Shown in pieces: positions 39,202 through 47,729 of a DNA stretch of 64,000 nt. The notes below the pieces were generated by a model. It saw only the letters and a list, made by a program, of their open reading frames with translations, did not search any database and had not been told where the DNA came from. Positions within the stretch are counted from its first letter, which is position 1; each line of letters opens with the position of its first letter. The position numbers and the translations under genes were made by a program. The DNA comes from Citricoccus zhacaiensis (GTDB lineage Bacteria > Actinomycetota > Actinomycetes > Actinomycetales > Micrococcaceae), in assembly GCF_014645315.1 (NCBI RefSeq), contig NZ_BMLQ01000003.1:54063-118062 (forward strand), in the 5' to 3' direction.

Positions 39202-40053
39202 CGCAGTGGTGTGGTGCGGCGAATCCGCGTAGTAGCCGTCCTCCAGGGCGAAGCGGACCCGCAGGGGCTGGGCGTCCGGGACGATCTCCGGTTGGATCGG
39301 CGAGCAGTCGGGGGAGGCGTCTAGGGCCTCGGCCACCGTGCCGAACCCCTGCAGGTAGTGGAACTGGGACCAGGTCGGTGGCATGAGGAAGGTGCTGCCG
39401 TCCCGGAACCACTCCAGGGCGGTGGCGGCGTCCAGCCACTGGACCGCGCTGGCCTCGCCGCTGACCTGACGGGGTTCCTGCCCCGCTGGCAGGGCCGCCA
39501 GGAAGAACCGGGTGTCGTAGCGGCGCGGCTCACCCACCGGGGTGATCCAGCGCGAGAGTGGCCGCAGCAGTCCGACGTCCGGGACGAGCCGGTGGGCGGC
39601 CAGGAAGTCGGCGAAGGAGAGTTCGCGTGATTCCAGCTGGGCCCGTTCCTCCTCGAAGTCCCGCGGATCGGCCAGCGCGCGGCCACAACTGGGCCGGACC
39701 AGCAGCACGCCACACTCCTCGAAGGTCTCCCGGATGGCTGCCGCCAGCAGTTGCCGAGCCAGGGCAGGATCCGGGCCCAGCATCGGCACCCACGGTTCCA
39801 GGTCGGTTCCGGCCCAGAACTGCTCCGGGAGGTCGTCACCCGGGTCGACCCGTCCGCCCGGGAAGACGGTGGCACCGGCGGAGAACGCCATGGAGGTGGC
39901 CCGGGTCAGCGTGAAGGCCTCCGGGCCTCCGACCCCGTCTCGCAGCAGGACGACGGTGGCCGCATCGCGGACCGGGGCGGGATCCGCGGCAGGCGCCCTG
40001 TACTCGGGGTACGAGGTGGGCACGTTGTCGGGGCTGGTCGCCGACGTGGGCAT
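39187..40053 (-). CDS. NUDIX hydrolase, NUDT19/CoA-pyrophosphatase-like (second copy)
   Basis: A 288-residue NUDIX protein with AATVVLLRDG, TRATSMAFSAGATVFPGGRVDPGD, the NUDIX box LAAAIRETFEECGVLL, PLSRWITPVGEPRRYDTRFFLA and MPPTWSQFHYL. It is clearly a paralogue of 21786-22619 in every block. Its start overlaps the stop of the oxidoreductase gene by 1 nt (TGATG), so it is last in a TetR-oxidoreductase-NUDIX string. The family suggests CoA or acyl-CoA hydrolysis, here placed among CoA-ester catabolic genes. Confidence 0.78.
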   Translation of the reverse strand: MPTSATSPDNVPTSYPEYRAPAADPAPVRDAATVVLLRDGVGGPEAFTLTRATSMAFSAGATVFPGGRVDPGDDLPEQFWAGTDLEPWVPMLGPDPALARQLLAAAIRETFEECGVLLVRPSCGRALADPRDFEEERAQLESRELSFADFLAAHRLVPDVGLLRPLSRWITPVGEPRRYDTRFFLAALPAGQEPRQVSGEASAVQWLDAATALEWFRDGSTFLMPPTWSQFHYLQGFGTVAEALDASPDCSPIQPEIVPDAQPLRVRFALEDGYYADSPHHTTASDPG

Positions 40054-41042
40054 CAGGACTCCTTGACGGTGACGACGACCTTGCCGACCGCGGTGCGGTT
40101 CTCCAGCGATGCGAAGGCCCGCGCCGCGTCCGCCATCGGGTAGGTGTTCTCCACCGCGGGACTCAGCCGGCCGGCGTCGAGCAGATCCTGGACCCCGCGG
40201 CGCACTCGGTCCAGCGTTCCGGGGTGCTCCTTCTCCATGACGTCCATGGCGATCCCCGTCAGGGTCAGGTTCCGCAGCAGCAGGCGGTTCACCTTGATCT
40301 CCGGGATGGTGCCGCCGGCGAAACCGACCACCACCCCGGTGCCGCCGATCGACAGGGCGCGGACGGTGTCCAGGAAGCCGTCCCCACCCACCATGTCGAT
40401 GAACCCCGCTACGCCGCGGCCGTCCGTGAGGGATTTGACCTCGTCCAGCCACGCACCGGTGGAGCGGACGACGTGCGTGGCTCCGGAGGCACGGGCCACC
40501 CGCTCCTTCTCGTCGGTGGAGACCAGGGCGATGGTGGAGATCCCCTGGGCGCGGGCGATGTCCAGCACCGCGGTGCCGACGCCGCCGGCGGCACCGGTCA
40601 CCAGCACCGTCCCACCCGGCTGCACCTTGGAGCTCTCGAGGGCATACCAGCCGGTGGAGTAGTTCATGTAGACGCCCGCCGCCTGCACGTAGTCCATGGA
40701 GTCGGGGATCCGGACCAGGTAGTCCTCGATGGCCAGGGCCCGTTCGGCCAGGGCGCCCTGCCAGACGATTCCTGCGACCCGGTCGCCGGTCCGCAGTGGG
40801 GAGCCCTCCGGAGCCTCCAGTACGACGCCGGCCAGCTCGCTTCCCGCGATATAGGGGGCTTCCAGTCCCGACTGGTACTTGCCCCGTGTCTGCAGTGGAT
40901 CGATGAAGGACAGGCCCACGGCGTGGACGTCCACCAGGACCCGCCTGCCCTCAGCCCGATGGTGGGCGCCTTCGGGCTCCGGAACCTCCTCCACGCGGGC
41001 GGCGGTGGGGCCGGTGAGTTCAGGGATGAGGACTGCCTTCAT
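40053..41042 (-). CDS. MDR-family quinone-oxidoreductase-like enzyme
   Basis: A 329-residue zinc-free medium-chain reductase of the QOR group: GLSFIDPLQTRGKYQ, YIAGSELAGVVLEAP, TVLVTGAAGGVGTAVLDIA (NADPH-binding) and VVGFAGGTIPEIKVNRLLL. Members reduce enones or quinones, or act as enoyl-CoA reductases. It is a close relative of the gene at 45961-46980, sharing the A/G-G-IPE.(K/R)VNRLLLR block. It lies between the TetR and NUDIX genes and the TetR stop is 51 bp upstream. Confidence 0.82.
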   Translation of the reverse strand: MKAVLIPELTGPTAARVEEVPEPEGAHHRAEGRRVLVDVHAVGLSFIDPLQTRGKYQSGLEAPYIAGSELAGVVLEAPEGSPLRTGDRVAGIVWQGALAERALAIEDYLVRIPDSMDYVQAAGVYMNYSTGWYALESSKVQPGGTVLVTGAAGGVGTAVLDIARAQGISTIALVSTDEKERVARASGATHVVRSTGAWLDEVKSLTDGRGVAGFIDMVGGDGFLDTVRALSIGGTGVVVGFAGGTIPEIKVNRLLLRNLTLTGIAMDVMEKEHPGTLDRVRRGVQDLLDAGRLSPAVENTYPMADAARAFASLENRTAVGKVVVTVKES

Positions 41043-41092
41043 ACGGGTCTCTGCTTTCCTCCCGCCCGGAGGCGGGATGCATCGGTGCGGGC

Positions 41093-41668
41093 CTAGCCCG
41101 TGGTGACGGAGGGGATGGGTCGCTCCAGGGTGGCGAGGGCGCCTTGAAGGAGGGCGAAGAGGTGGTCCTCCACGGCCGCGCCGCGGAGGGTGCGGCCCGG
41201 CCAGGACGTCATGGAGAAGATGGCGCCCAGCACGGACTGGACGGACTGAGCCGTGCGGTCCTGGCCCAGTCCGGGGTAGCGCCGTTGGAACAGGAACTCC
41301 CACTTCTCGATGTACTGGCGCTGGCGACGGTCGAAGGGGCGCTTCCAGGGATCCGAGAGCGAACGGACCTCCCGCTGGTACAGGCCGACGAGGTGTCCCT
41401 TGGTGGTCGAGAAGCGGATGTGGTGCCGCAGGGCGCGCTCGAGGTCCAGGGCCGGATCCTCATGGATCGAGATGGTGGCCGTCATCAGCTCGTCCAGCGC
41501 CTCGTTCAGCAGGGTGGCGAGGATCTCGTCCTTGCCGGAGAACGATCGGTACAACGCCGGGCCGCTCAGTCCGGCGCGACGCCCCAGTTCGTCCATGCTG
41601 ACGCCATGGAAACCCTTCTCAGCGAAGGCGCCGGTGGCGGCACTGAGGATCGTCTGTTCCCTGCCCAT
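41093..41668 (-). CDS. TetR-family regulator
   Basis: A 191-residue TetR protein. HTH at about 8-50: TILSAATGAFAEKGFHGVSM, LGRRAGLSGPALYRSFSGKDEIL. The recognition helix is very like that of the TetR at 22616 (SGPALY..F..KD). The C-terminal domain probably binds an acyl-CoA, though that is inference. No Shine-Dalgarno precedes ATG 41668, so translation may be leaderless or coupled to the SDR gene ending 30 bp upstream. Confidence 0.82.
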   Translation of the reverse strand: MGREQTILSAATGAFAEKGFHGVSMDELGRRAGLSGPALYRSFSGKDEILATLLNEALDELMTATISIHEDPALDLERALRHHIRFSTTKGHLVGLYQREVRSLSDPWKRPFDRRQRQYIEKWEFLFQRRYPGLGQDRTAQSVQSVLGAIFSMTSWPGRTLRGAAVEDHLFALLQGALATLERPIPSVTTG

Positions 41669-41683
41669 AGAGGGAGACTATCC

Positions 41684-41701
41684 GTGATAACGACCGTTCA
41701 C
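41684..41701. promoter_or_regulatory. Possible TetR operator GTGA-N10-TCAC
   Basis: GTGATAACGACCGTTCAC lies just before the TetR start and over the SDR stop codon. Its core resembles the inverted repeat in front of the other TetR gene (ATAACGACCGTTCAC against TTACTGACCGCTAAC, 10 of 15 matching). This is weak evidence on its own. Confidence 0.3.
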
Positions 41702-42477
41702 AACAGCAAGACGCCTCCATCCACGGGGATGCTGGTTCCGGTGATATAGGACGAGGCGTCGCTGGCCAGGAACACCACCGTGGCGGCGATGTCCTCCGGG
41801 TCCCCGATGCGGCCCAGGGGGATGCGGGCATCGATGATCTTGCGCTGATAGTTCTCGCTGTAGTGGGCCGTGGCCTCCGTGGGGAAGACTCCGGGCATCA
41901 GCGCATTGACCCGGATCCCACGGGCTCCCCACTGGGCCGCCAGATCCCGGGTCAGGCCGAGGACTCCGGCCTTCGAGGCGCTGTAGGCGGCCGCCGGCAT
42001 CCTCGCGGTGGTCACCGCCATCACCGAGGAGAAGTTGATGACCGATCCGCCGTCCGCCAGATGCCGTCCCGCAGCCTGGGCCATCCAATAGGAGCCGTTG
42101 AGGTTGAGGTCCACCATGGAGAGCCAGTGCTCCGGCGGATCCTCGGTCGCCTCGTGGTACTCGCCCCCGGCCCCGGCGTTGTTGACCAGGATGTCCACGC
42201 GGCCGAAGGCCTCCTGTGCGGCATCCGCCAGGGCGAAACAGGCCTCGCGGTCGGTGACGTCGGTGGGCACCGCCACGCAGCGCGCCCCGAAGGCCTCCAC
42301 GGCCCTACGGGTCTCGTCCAGCCGCTCGGCCCGTCGGGCGCCGATGGCCAGATCGGCACCCGCAGCGGCGAGCCCCAAGGCGACGGCCACTCCCAAGCCG
42401 GACGAGGCTCCGGTGACGATGGCGGTCTTGCCGGTCAGGGAGAAGCGGTTGCGGAACCGTTCGGGAGAGTAGTCCAT
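41698..42477 (-). CDS. SDR-family oxidoreductase
   Basis: A 259-residue classical short-chain dehydrogenase: TAIVTGASSGLGVAVAL (NAD(P)-binding TGxxxGxG), VNNAGAGGEY, the catalytic Ser before AAYSASKAGVLGLTRDLA (YxxxK), and the C-terminal SYITGTSIPVDGGVLL. Probably oxidises a hydroxyacyl-CoA or a cyclic alcohol. It is first of four minus-strand genes (SDR, TetR, oxidoreductase, NUDIX) and diverges from the kinase gene at 42602. Confidence 0.85.
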   Translation of the reverse strand: MDYSPERFRNRFSLTGKTAIVTGASSGLGVAVALGLAAAGADLAIGARRAERLDETRRAVEAFGARCVAVPTDVTDREACFALADAAQEAFGRVDILVNNAGAGGEYHEATEDPPEHWLSMVDLNLNGSYWMAQAAGRHLADGGSVINFSSVMAVTTARMPAAAYSASKAGVLGLTRDLAAQWGARGIRVNALMPGVFPTEATAHYSENYQRKIIDARIPLGRIGDPEDIAATVVFLASDASSYITGTSIPVDGGVLLL

Positions 42478-42601
42478 GGTTCCAGTGTCCGCGGCCGGCA
42501 GGTCGGCGACCAGGGGATGGCCGGTCCCTCACTGTGGAGTTCTCCATGACCGGGCCGGGGCGGGCCTTGCCCCGCGCGGTCCGGTGCCGGACAGTGGCAG
42601 G

Positions 42602-43654
42602 GTGACTGGACGTGCTCAGGTGCTCGCAGAATCCTCCGTGGTTGAACGGGTGGCCGCCGCTGCGCGGAATGCTGCCCCATGGGCCGGTGTGGGGCCAGCG
42701 CCGGAGGTGGCCGGGATGCGGCGGCTGCCGGGTGGGGTCTCGAGCCTGACCTACGCGGCCGAGATCCGCGCCGGGGGTGCAGACGGGTACCCCGTGGTCA
42801 TCAAGATCGCCCCGCCGGGGCTGGACCCCGTGCGCAACCGGGACGTGCTGCGGCAATCCCGGCTGATGGCGGCGATCGGGGCCACCGGCGCGCTGCCGGT
42901 CCCGCGCATCCTGATGGACGACGACGGCGACCCGCCCCTGTTCGTCATGGACCTCGCCCCCGGGCAGTCCTATGAGCCGTTGCTGGACGTGGCCGAGAAC
43001 CCTCCCCCGGCCTCGGTGGTCCGGGAGCGGGCCATGACGGCAGTGGCATCCCTGGCCGGCCTCCAAGGCCTGGACCCCGTCCTTGCAGGGGTGGGGGAGC
43101 CGGTCCTCGACCTGCGAAGGGAACTGGACCGCTGGGAGAGGCTGCTGCAGACGGTGCCCGATGAGATCGTCCCCGGCCATGAGGAGCTGTACCGCAGGCT
43201 GGCCGCAGCCGTCCCGACTGATGCGGCTCCGGTGCTGGTCCACGGGGACTACCGGCAGGCCAACATGCTCTTCGAGGGTCCCGTATTGAACGCCGTGATC
43301 GACTGGGAGATCTGGTCGGTGGGCGATCCACGACTCGATCTGGCGTGGCTGCTGATGCACACGGCCCCCGCCCACCGCTACGCCCGAACGCGTCCCGAGG
43401 CAGACCGGGAGGCCGGCGCCGGGATGCCGACCCGCGAAGAACTGGTCTCGGCGTACCTGGAATCCGGCGGGCCCGCTCGGCCGGATGACCTGCCCTGGTT
43501 CCTCGCCTATTCGTACTACAAGGTCGCCTCCACGCTGGGAGTCATCGTCAAGCGCAGCCGGAAGGACGCGAAACCGCCTAAGCATCTGCTGGCGGCAGCT
43601 GACAGTCTGCCGGACGTGGTGGCCTACGGTCTGGAGGCGCTGAGCGCGAGGTGA
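42602..43654 (+). CDS. APH-type phosphotransferase (ACAD10/11- and LvaA-like kinase)
   Basis: A 350-residue protein-kinase-like-fold phosphotransferase. The N-lobe has YPVVIKIAPPG (ATP-binding Lys), the catalytic loop VLVHGDYRQANMLFE and the metal motif VIDWEIWSVGDPRLDLAWLL. This family includes aminoglycoside kinases, but members next to acyl-CoA dehydrogenases form another branch: the kinase domain of ACAD10/11 and LvaA of levulinate catabolism phosphorylate the 4-hydroxyl of 4-hydroxyacyl-CoAs. The next gene (175 bp on) is an acyl-CoA dehydrogenase, which supports that role. The start is GTG 42602 with GGCAGG just upstream; the longer frame to 42476 crosses the promoter region. Confidence 0.8.
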   Translation: MTGRAQVLAESSVVERVAAAARNAAPWAGVGPAPEVAGMRRLPGGVSSLTYAAEIRAGGADGYPVVIKIAPPGLDPVRNRDVLRQSRLMAAIGATGALPVPRILMDDDGDPPLFVMDLAPGQSYEPLLDVAENPPPASVVRERAMTAVASLAGLQGLDPVLAGVGEPVLDLRRELDRWERLLQTVPDEIVPGHEELYRRLAAAVPTDAAPVLVHGDYRQANMLFEGPVLNAVIDWEIWSVGDPRLDLAWLLMHTAPAHRYARTRPEADREAGAGMPTREELVSAYLESGGPARPDDLPWFLAYSYYKVASTLGVIVKRSRKDAKPPKHLLAAADSLPDVVAYGLEALSAR

Positions 43655-43829
43655 CCGGCCGGCGTCGCCTCCGCCACTGGAGAAGCCCACACCCGGGAGG
43701 ATCGCGGCAGGGGCCTGAAGCCGACCGCGGGCCCTAGGGTCGCAGCAGATCATCCCCGTCTCACCGGACGGGCACGCCGGGCCACCCTGTCCCACGGGTA
43801 CACCGGCACCATCCCCACGAGAGGACCCC

Positions 43830-45092
43830 ATGGACTGGTCAACACCCGCACCCCTGCAGGACCTGCTGGACCGTCTGGATGCCTTCATCGACGCCGAGAT
43901 CGCCCCCTTGGAGCAGGAACACCCGCAGTTCTTCGATCACCGCCGGGAATACGCACGGACGGACTGGGACCGCGACGGGGTCCCGGCCCGGGAATGGACG
44001 GAACTGCTCGGGGAGATGCGCCGCCGGGCCGACGCCGCGGGGTTCTACCGTTACGGGCTCCCGGCGGCACTCGGTGGGCAGGACGGTTCGAACGCGGACA
44101 TGGCCCGCATCCGAGAGCACCTGCTGGCGCGTGGACCGGGCCTGCACTTCCCCCACAATGACGAGGCCTCGGTGGTGGGCAACCTCCCGCTGGCCCTGGT
44201 GCTGCACGAATACGGCACCCCGGAGCAGAAGGATGCCTACCTGCACCGCTACGTCGACGGGGAGATCGAGATCGCCTTCGGACTCACCGAACCCGGCCAC
44301 GGCAGCGACGCCACGTTCCTGGAGACCACGGCCCGCCGGGACGGCGACGACTGGATCATCCAAGGGGCCAAGCGTTTCAACAGCCTGTCCCACGCGGCCG
44401 AGGTGGATGTGGTGTTCGCCCGAACCTCGGGGCAGGATGGCAAGGCCCAGGGCATCACCGCATTCCTCGTCCCCACGGCATCGGAGGGGTTCGAGATCCC
44501 CTTCAACTGGTGGACCTTCAACATGCCGAGCGACCACCCGGAGGTCCACCTGAACTCCGTGCGGGTGCCGAACGCGGCGATCCTCGGCGAAGAGAGCCGG
44601 GGCCTGGACCTGGCCCAGCTGTTCGTCCACGAGAACCGCACCCGCCAGGCGGCGTCCTCCCTGGGCGCGGCCCAGTTCTGCATCGATGCCTCCGTGGCCT
44701 ACGCCCAGGAACGGACGGTATTCCGCAAGCAGCTCCACGAACACCAGGGCGTCCAGTGGCAGCTGGTGGACCTCAACACCGAGGCGGAGATGGTCCGCAG
44801 CCTGCTCTACCGGACGGCCGCCCTCATGGACGAGGGCGGCAAGACCAGTGCCAGCCCGCTGGTGTCCATGGTGAACCTGCGGTCCAATCAGCTGGCCTGC
44901 AACGCCGCGGATCGGGCGATCCAGATCCACGGGGGCACCGGGTACACGCGGCACCTGCCGTTCGAGCACCTCTATCGGCACCACCGGCGGTACCGGATCA
45001 CCGAGGGGGCCGACGAATTGCAGAAGCGGCGCATCGCCAGCAGCATGTTCGACTTCCGATCTTCCGCGCCGGCCCCCGGCACCCGGGGCTAG
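43830..45092 (+). CDS. Acyl-CoA dehydrogenase (ACAD10/11- and LvaC-like partner of the kinase)
   Basis: A 420-residue flavoprotein of the ACAD family: IAFGLTEPGHGSDATFLETTA (key part AFGLTEPGHGSDAT), the middle beta-domain with WIIQGAKRFNSLS, ENRTRQAASSLGAAQFCID, ERTVFRKQLHEHQGVQW and IHGGTGYTRHLPFEHLYRHHR (key part HGGTGYTR). Next to a kinase it would act on a phosphorylated 4-hydroxyacyl-CoA, removing phosphate and giving an enoyl-CoA, as described for ACAD11 and LvaC. GAGAGGA precedes ATG 43830. Its last 4 nt overlap the convergent SDR gene. Confidence 0.82.
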   Translation: MDWSTPAPLQDLLDRLDAFIDAEIAPLEQEHPQFFDHRREYARTDWDRDGVPAREWTELLGEMRRRADAAGFYRYGLPAALGGQDGSNADMARIREHLLARGPGLHFPHNDEASVVGNLPLALVLHEYGTPEQKDAYLHRYVDGEIEIAFGLTEPGHGSDATFLETTARRDGDDWIIQGAKRFNSLSHAAEVDVVFARTSGQDGKAQGITAFLVPTASEGFEIPFNWWTFNMPSDHPEVHLNSVRVPNAAILGEESRGLDLAQLFVHENRTRQAASSLGAAQFCIDASVAYAQERTVFRKQLHEHQGVQWQLVDLNTEAEMVRSLLYRTAALMDEGGKTSASPLVSMVNLRSNQLACNAADRAIQIHGGTGYTRHLPFEHLYRHHRRYRITEGADELQKRRIASSMFDFRSSAPAPGTRG

Positions 45093-45964
45093 TCCGTACC
45101 GAGGATCTTCGGGGCGACGGATCGGTGGAACGGCTGGAACGGTGAGACATTGCGCGCTGGCTCGGGCGTGACCCAGGCGCGCGAACCGTTGGGGGCCGCC
45201 CCGTCCACGCGGATCACCGAGCCTGAGGTGAAGCCCGAGGCGGGCGAGAGCAGGTAAGTGATCGCTGAGGAGACCTCGGCCTCGGAGCCCCAGCGTTGTA
45301 GGGGGATCTCCCCGCGCAGGTCACGTTGCATGTAACCGTCATCCTCCCGGTCATAGGTGTCCAGCCCGGAGGAGGCGATGGACCCCGGGGCCACGGCGTT
45401 GACCCGAACCCCCGACTCGCCCCATTCGGCGGCCGCCGTCTGGGTCAGGTTCCACATGCCGGCACGGGCGGCCCCCGAGTGGCCGTACATCGGCCAGCCC
45501 ATCCACATGTCCGCGACGATGTTGACGATGCCGCCTCCGTGCTCCTCCATGGTGCGGTTGTAGACTTCGCGCATCATGATGAAACCGCCGACCACATTCG
45601 AGCGCAGCACGGCCTCGAGGCCCTTGGTCTTGATGGTCTTCAGGGCACCCCGGTACTGGCCTCCGGCGTTGTTGACCAGACCGTGGATGTGGCCGCGATC
45701 GGCCAGGACCGCCTCGACGATCTCGATGACGCGTTCCTCGTCGCGGATGTCCCCCAAGTAGGTGGAGACCGAGCCGCCGTCCTCGAGGATCTCGGCTTGA
45801 ACGGCATCGAGCTTCTCCTGGGTGCGCCCCACCAGTGCCACGTGGGCGCCGAGGGAGGACAGTTCATGGGCCGTGCACCGGCCGATGCCGCTGCCGCCGC
45901 CCGTGACCACCACGGTCTGGCCGGCGAACAGGTCGCTCCGGAATGCTGACTGGTATCCGCTCAT
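45089..45964 (-). CDS. SDR, peroxisomal trans-2-enoyl-CoA-reductase/DECR-like
   Basis: A 291-residue SDR: TVVVTGGGSGIGRCTA, LVNNAGGQYRGAL and a helix YGHSGAARAGMWNLTQTAAAEW (key part HSGAARAGMWNLTQT). The usual YxxxK is replaced: the Tyr is followed at +4 by Gly, as in the PECR/2,4-dienoyl-CoA-reductase branch, which uses another arrangement. It therefore probably reduces a 2-enoyl- or 2,4-dienoyl-CoA with NADPH. It overlaps the oxidoreductase gene by 4 nt and is last of the PucR-headed operon. Confidence 0.82.
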   Translation of the reverse strand: MSGYQSAFRSDLFAGQTVVVTGGGSGIGRCTAHELSSLGAHVALVGRTQEKLDAVQAEILEDGGSVSTYLGDIRDEERVIEIVEAVLADRGHIHGLVNNAGGQYRGALKTIKTKGLEAVLRSNVVGGFIMMREVYNRTMEEHGGGIVNIVADMWMGWPMYGHSGAARAGMWNLTQTAAAEWGESGVRVNAVAPGSIASSGLDTYDREDDGYMQRDLRGEIPLQRWGSEAEVSSAITYLLSPASGFTSGSVIRVDGAAPNGSRAWVTPEPARNVSPFQPFHRSVAPKILGTD

Positions 45965-46980
45965 GGGTGTTCTCCTTCAGGTGATGCCGTTTGCTCCGGC
46001 CGTACTTCGATGACAACTTTCCCGTGGGCCTCGCGTCTGTCGATGATGCCCATGGCTGCTGGGGCCTGCTCCCACGGAAGGACATGGCCAATGAAGGGAT
46101 GCACCGCGCCGCCGGCAGCCAGTGCCTCCATCTCCCCGAGCAGTCGCTCCCCGAAGCCCGGGTGCCGTTCCAGCCAGGGGTTCACAGCCACACCCATGAC
46201 GCTGAGATCGCGCAGCAGCAGGCGGTTGACCCTCACCTCCGGAATGCTCCCTTCGGCGAAGCCGACCACCATCAGGCGCCCGCCGACGTCCAGGGACCGC
46301 AGGGAGTCGGTGAACCGATCCCCACCGACCGGGTCAATGACGATGTCCGCGCCGTGGCCGCCAGTCGCGGCCCGGGCCAGGTGCGACCAGTCCTCGTCCG
46401 TCCTCAGGACGTCGGTGGCTCCGCACCGGGCGGCCGCCTCGGCCTTGGAATCAGAGGACACCACGGCCAGGAGGCGGTCGGTGCGGTCCCTGAGCAGGTC
46501 CAGCACCGCGCTGCCCACGCCGCCGGCCGCGCCGTGCACCAGCACGGACTCCCCATCCGTGAATCCGGCCCGATACAGGGCGAACCACGCGGTCGCATAG
46601 TTCAGGAAGAAGGCCGCACCCTCGTTGAAGGACATCGTCGGGGGGATGCGCACCGTATAGCCGGGGATGGCCGTGACCTGCTCGGCGACGGCGCCGAAGA
46701 CCGTCAACCCCGCCACCCGGTCGCCCACCGTGAACCTGGAACCGGCAGGGGCGTCCAGGACGATCCCGGCGAACTCGCCGCCGGCCACATAGGGCACCGG
46801 TGCCGCATGCTGGTAGGCGCCACGGGACTGCAGCACATCGGGAAAGGCGACGGCGGCCGAATAGACCTCGACGAGCAGGCGCTCGCCGCTGGCCCAGGGA
46901 TGCGCGCCGACGGGCTCGGACACTTCTGTGAGTTCGGCGGCCTCCGGGCCGCTCGTCACGGGAACCTGCAGAGCCCTCAT
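45961..46980 (-). CDS. MDR-family quinone-oxidoreductase-like enzyme (paralogue)
   Basis: A 339-residue zinc-free MDR protein: AAVAFPDVLQSRGAYQ, YVAGGEFAGIVLDAPAGS, SVLVHGAAGGVGSAVLDLL, VVGFAEGSIPEVRVNRLLLRD. It is close to 40053-41042. Start ATG 46980 overlaps the preceding SDR stop by 4 nt. Probably reduces an enone, quinone or enoyl-CoA using NADPH. Confidence 0.82.
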   Translation of the reverse strand: MRALQVPVTSGPEAAELTEVSEPVGAHPWASGERLLVEVYSAAVAFPDVLQSRGAYQHAAPVPYVAGGEFAGIVLDAPAGSRFTVGDRVAGLTVFGAVAEQVTAIPGYTVRIPPTMSFNEGAAFFLNYATAWFALYRAGFTDGESVLVHGAAGGVGSAVLDLLRDRTDRLLAVVSSDSKAEAAARCGATDVLRTDEDWSHLARAATGGHGADIVIDPVGGDRFTDSLRSLDVGGRLMVVGFAEGSIPEVRVNRLLLRDLSVMGVAVNPWLERHPGFGERLLGEMEALAAGGAVHPFIGHVLPWEQAPAAMGIIDRREAHGKVVIEVRPEQTASPEGEHP

Positions 46981-47729
46981 GGGATCTCCGGAGACGGGTG
47001 GTGTGCGGAACCCGAGCTGGCCATCGAATCCACATGGGAGACCACGCTGGAGGTGACGCTGCGGTGGTTCAGGAAGTCGCCGCCGTCGATGGTCAGCAGT
47101 TGGCCGGTGACCATCCCTGAGGACTCGGCCGCGAAGAAGGCGACGCCGTTGGCGATATCGGCCGGTTCCACGAACCCCTCGGGCAACGTTCGCAGCCAGG
47201 CATCCTGGACGTCCTGCGGCATCGAAAGGATGCCGCTGCTGGCGGTCATCCCGGGCAGCACCAGGTTCGCCGTGATGCCGCGGCCGGCGCTCTCCGCGGC
47301 GACCGTGCGGACCATGCCGATCAGTCCGGCCTTGGAGGTGGAGTAGGAGACCTGCGCCGGCATGCCCTGCACGGCCGAGGTGGACGAGGTCAGGACGATG
47401 CGGCCGTAACCGCGCTCGCGCATCCCGGTCAGGCATTGCTGCAGCACGCGGAAGGTCCCGGTCAGGTTGATCTCCAGGTCCAGGCGCCACTGATCCAGGT
47501 CGAAGGAGTGGGCCCCGCCGAACAACGTGGTGATCGCCGCGTTGCCCACGTAGACGTCGATGGGGCCGAAATCAGGCAGCTCGTCCCGGGACAGGTCTAC
47601 CTGCCACGTGCAGCCGGGTTCCCGGTCCAACGTCACCACCTCGAAGCCATCGGACTCGAGCCGGGCGACAATTGCCTCACCGATGCCGCCGGATCGTCCG
47701 GCGCCTGTCACCAATGCGCGTCTGCTCAT
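46977..47729 (-). CDS. SDR-family oxidoreductase
   Basis: A 250-residue classical SDR: ALVTGAGRSGGIGEAIVA, YVGNAAITTL (NNAG variant GNAA), catalytic SSTSAVQGMPAQVSYSTSK (YxxxK present) and GQLLTIDGGDFL. The C-terminus is Ser/His-rich and extended. It lies between the PucR regulator and the MDR gene with 4-nt overlaps on both sides, so the four genes of this string are tightly coupled. Probably a hydroxyacyl-CoA or alcohol dehydrogenase. Confidence 0.84.
   Translation of the reverse strand: MSRRALVTGAGRSGGIGEAIVARLESDGFEVVTLDREPGCTWQVDLSRDELPDFGPIDVYVGNAAITTLFGGAHSFDLDQWRLDLEINLTGTFRVLQQCLTGMRERGYGRIVLTSSTSAVQGMPAQVSYSTSKAGLIGMVRTVAAESAGRGITANLVLPGMTASSGILSMPQDVQDAWLRTLPEGFVEPADIANGVAFFAAESSGMVTGQLLTIDGGDFLNHRSVTSSVVSHVDSMASSGSAHHPSPEIP

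Noticed and set aside
42501-42511. Further GntR site GGTCGGCGACC before the kinase gene
   Set aside because: The half-sites are separated by 3 bp instead of 1 bp, so it does not fit the shared operator spacing.
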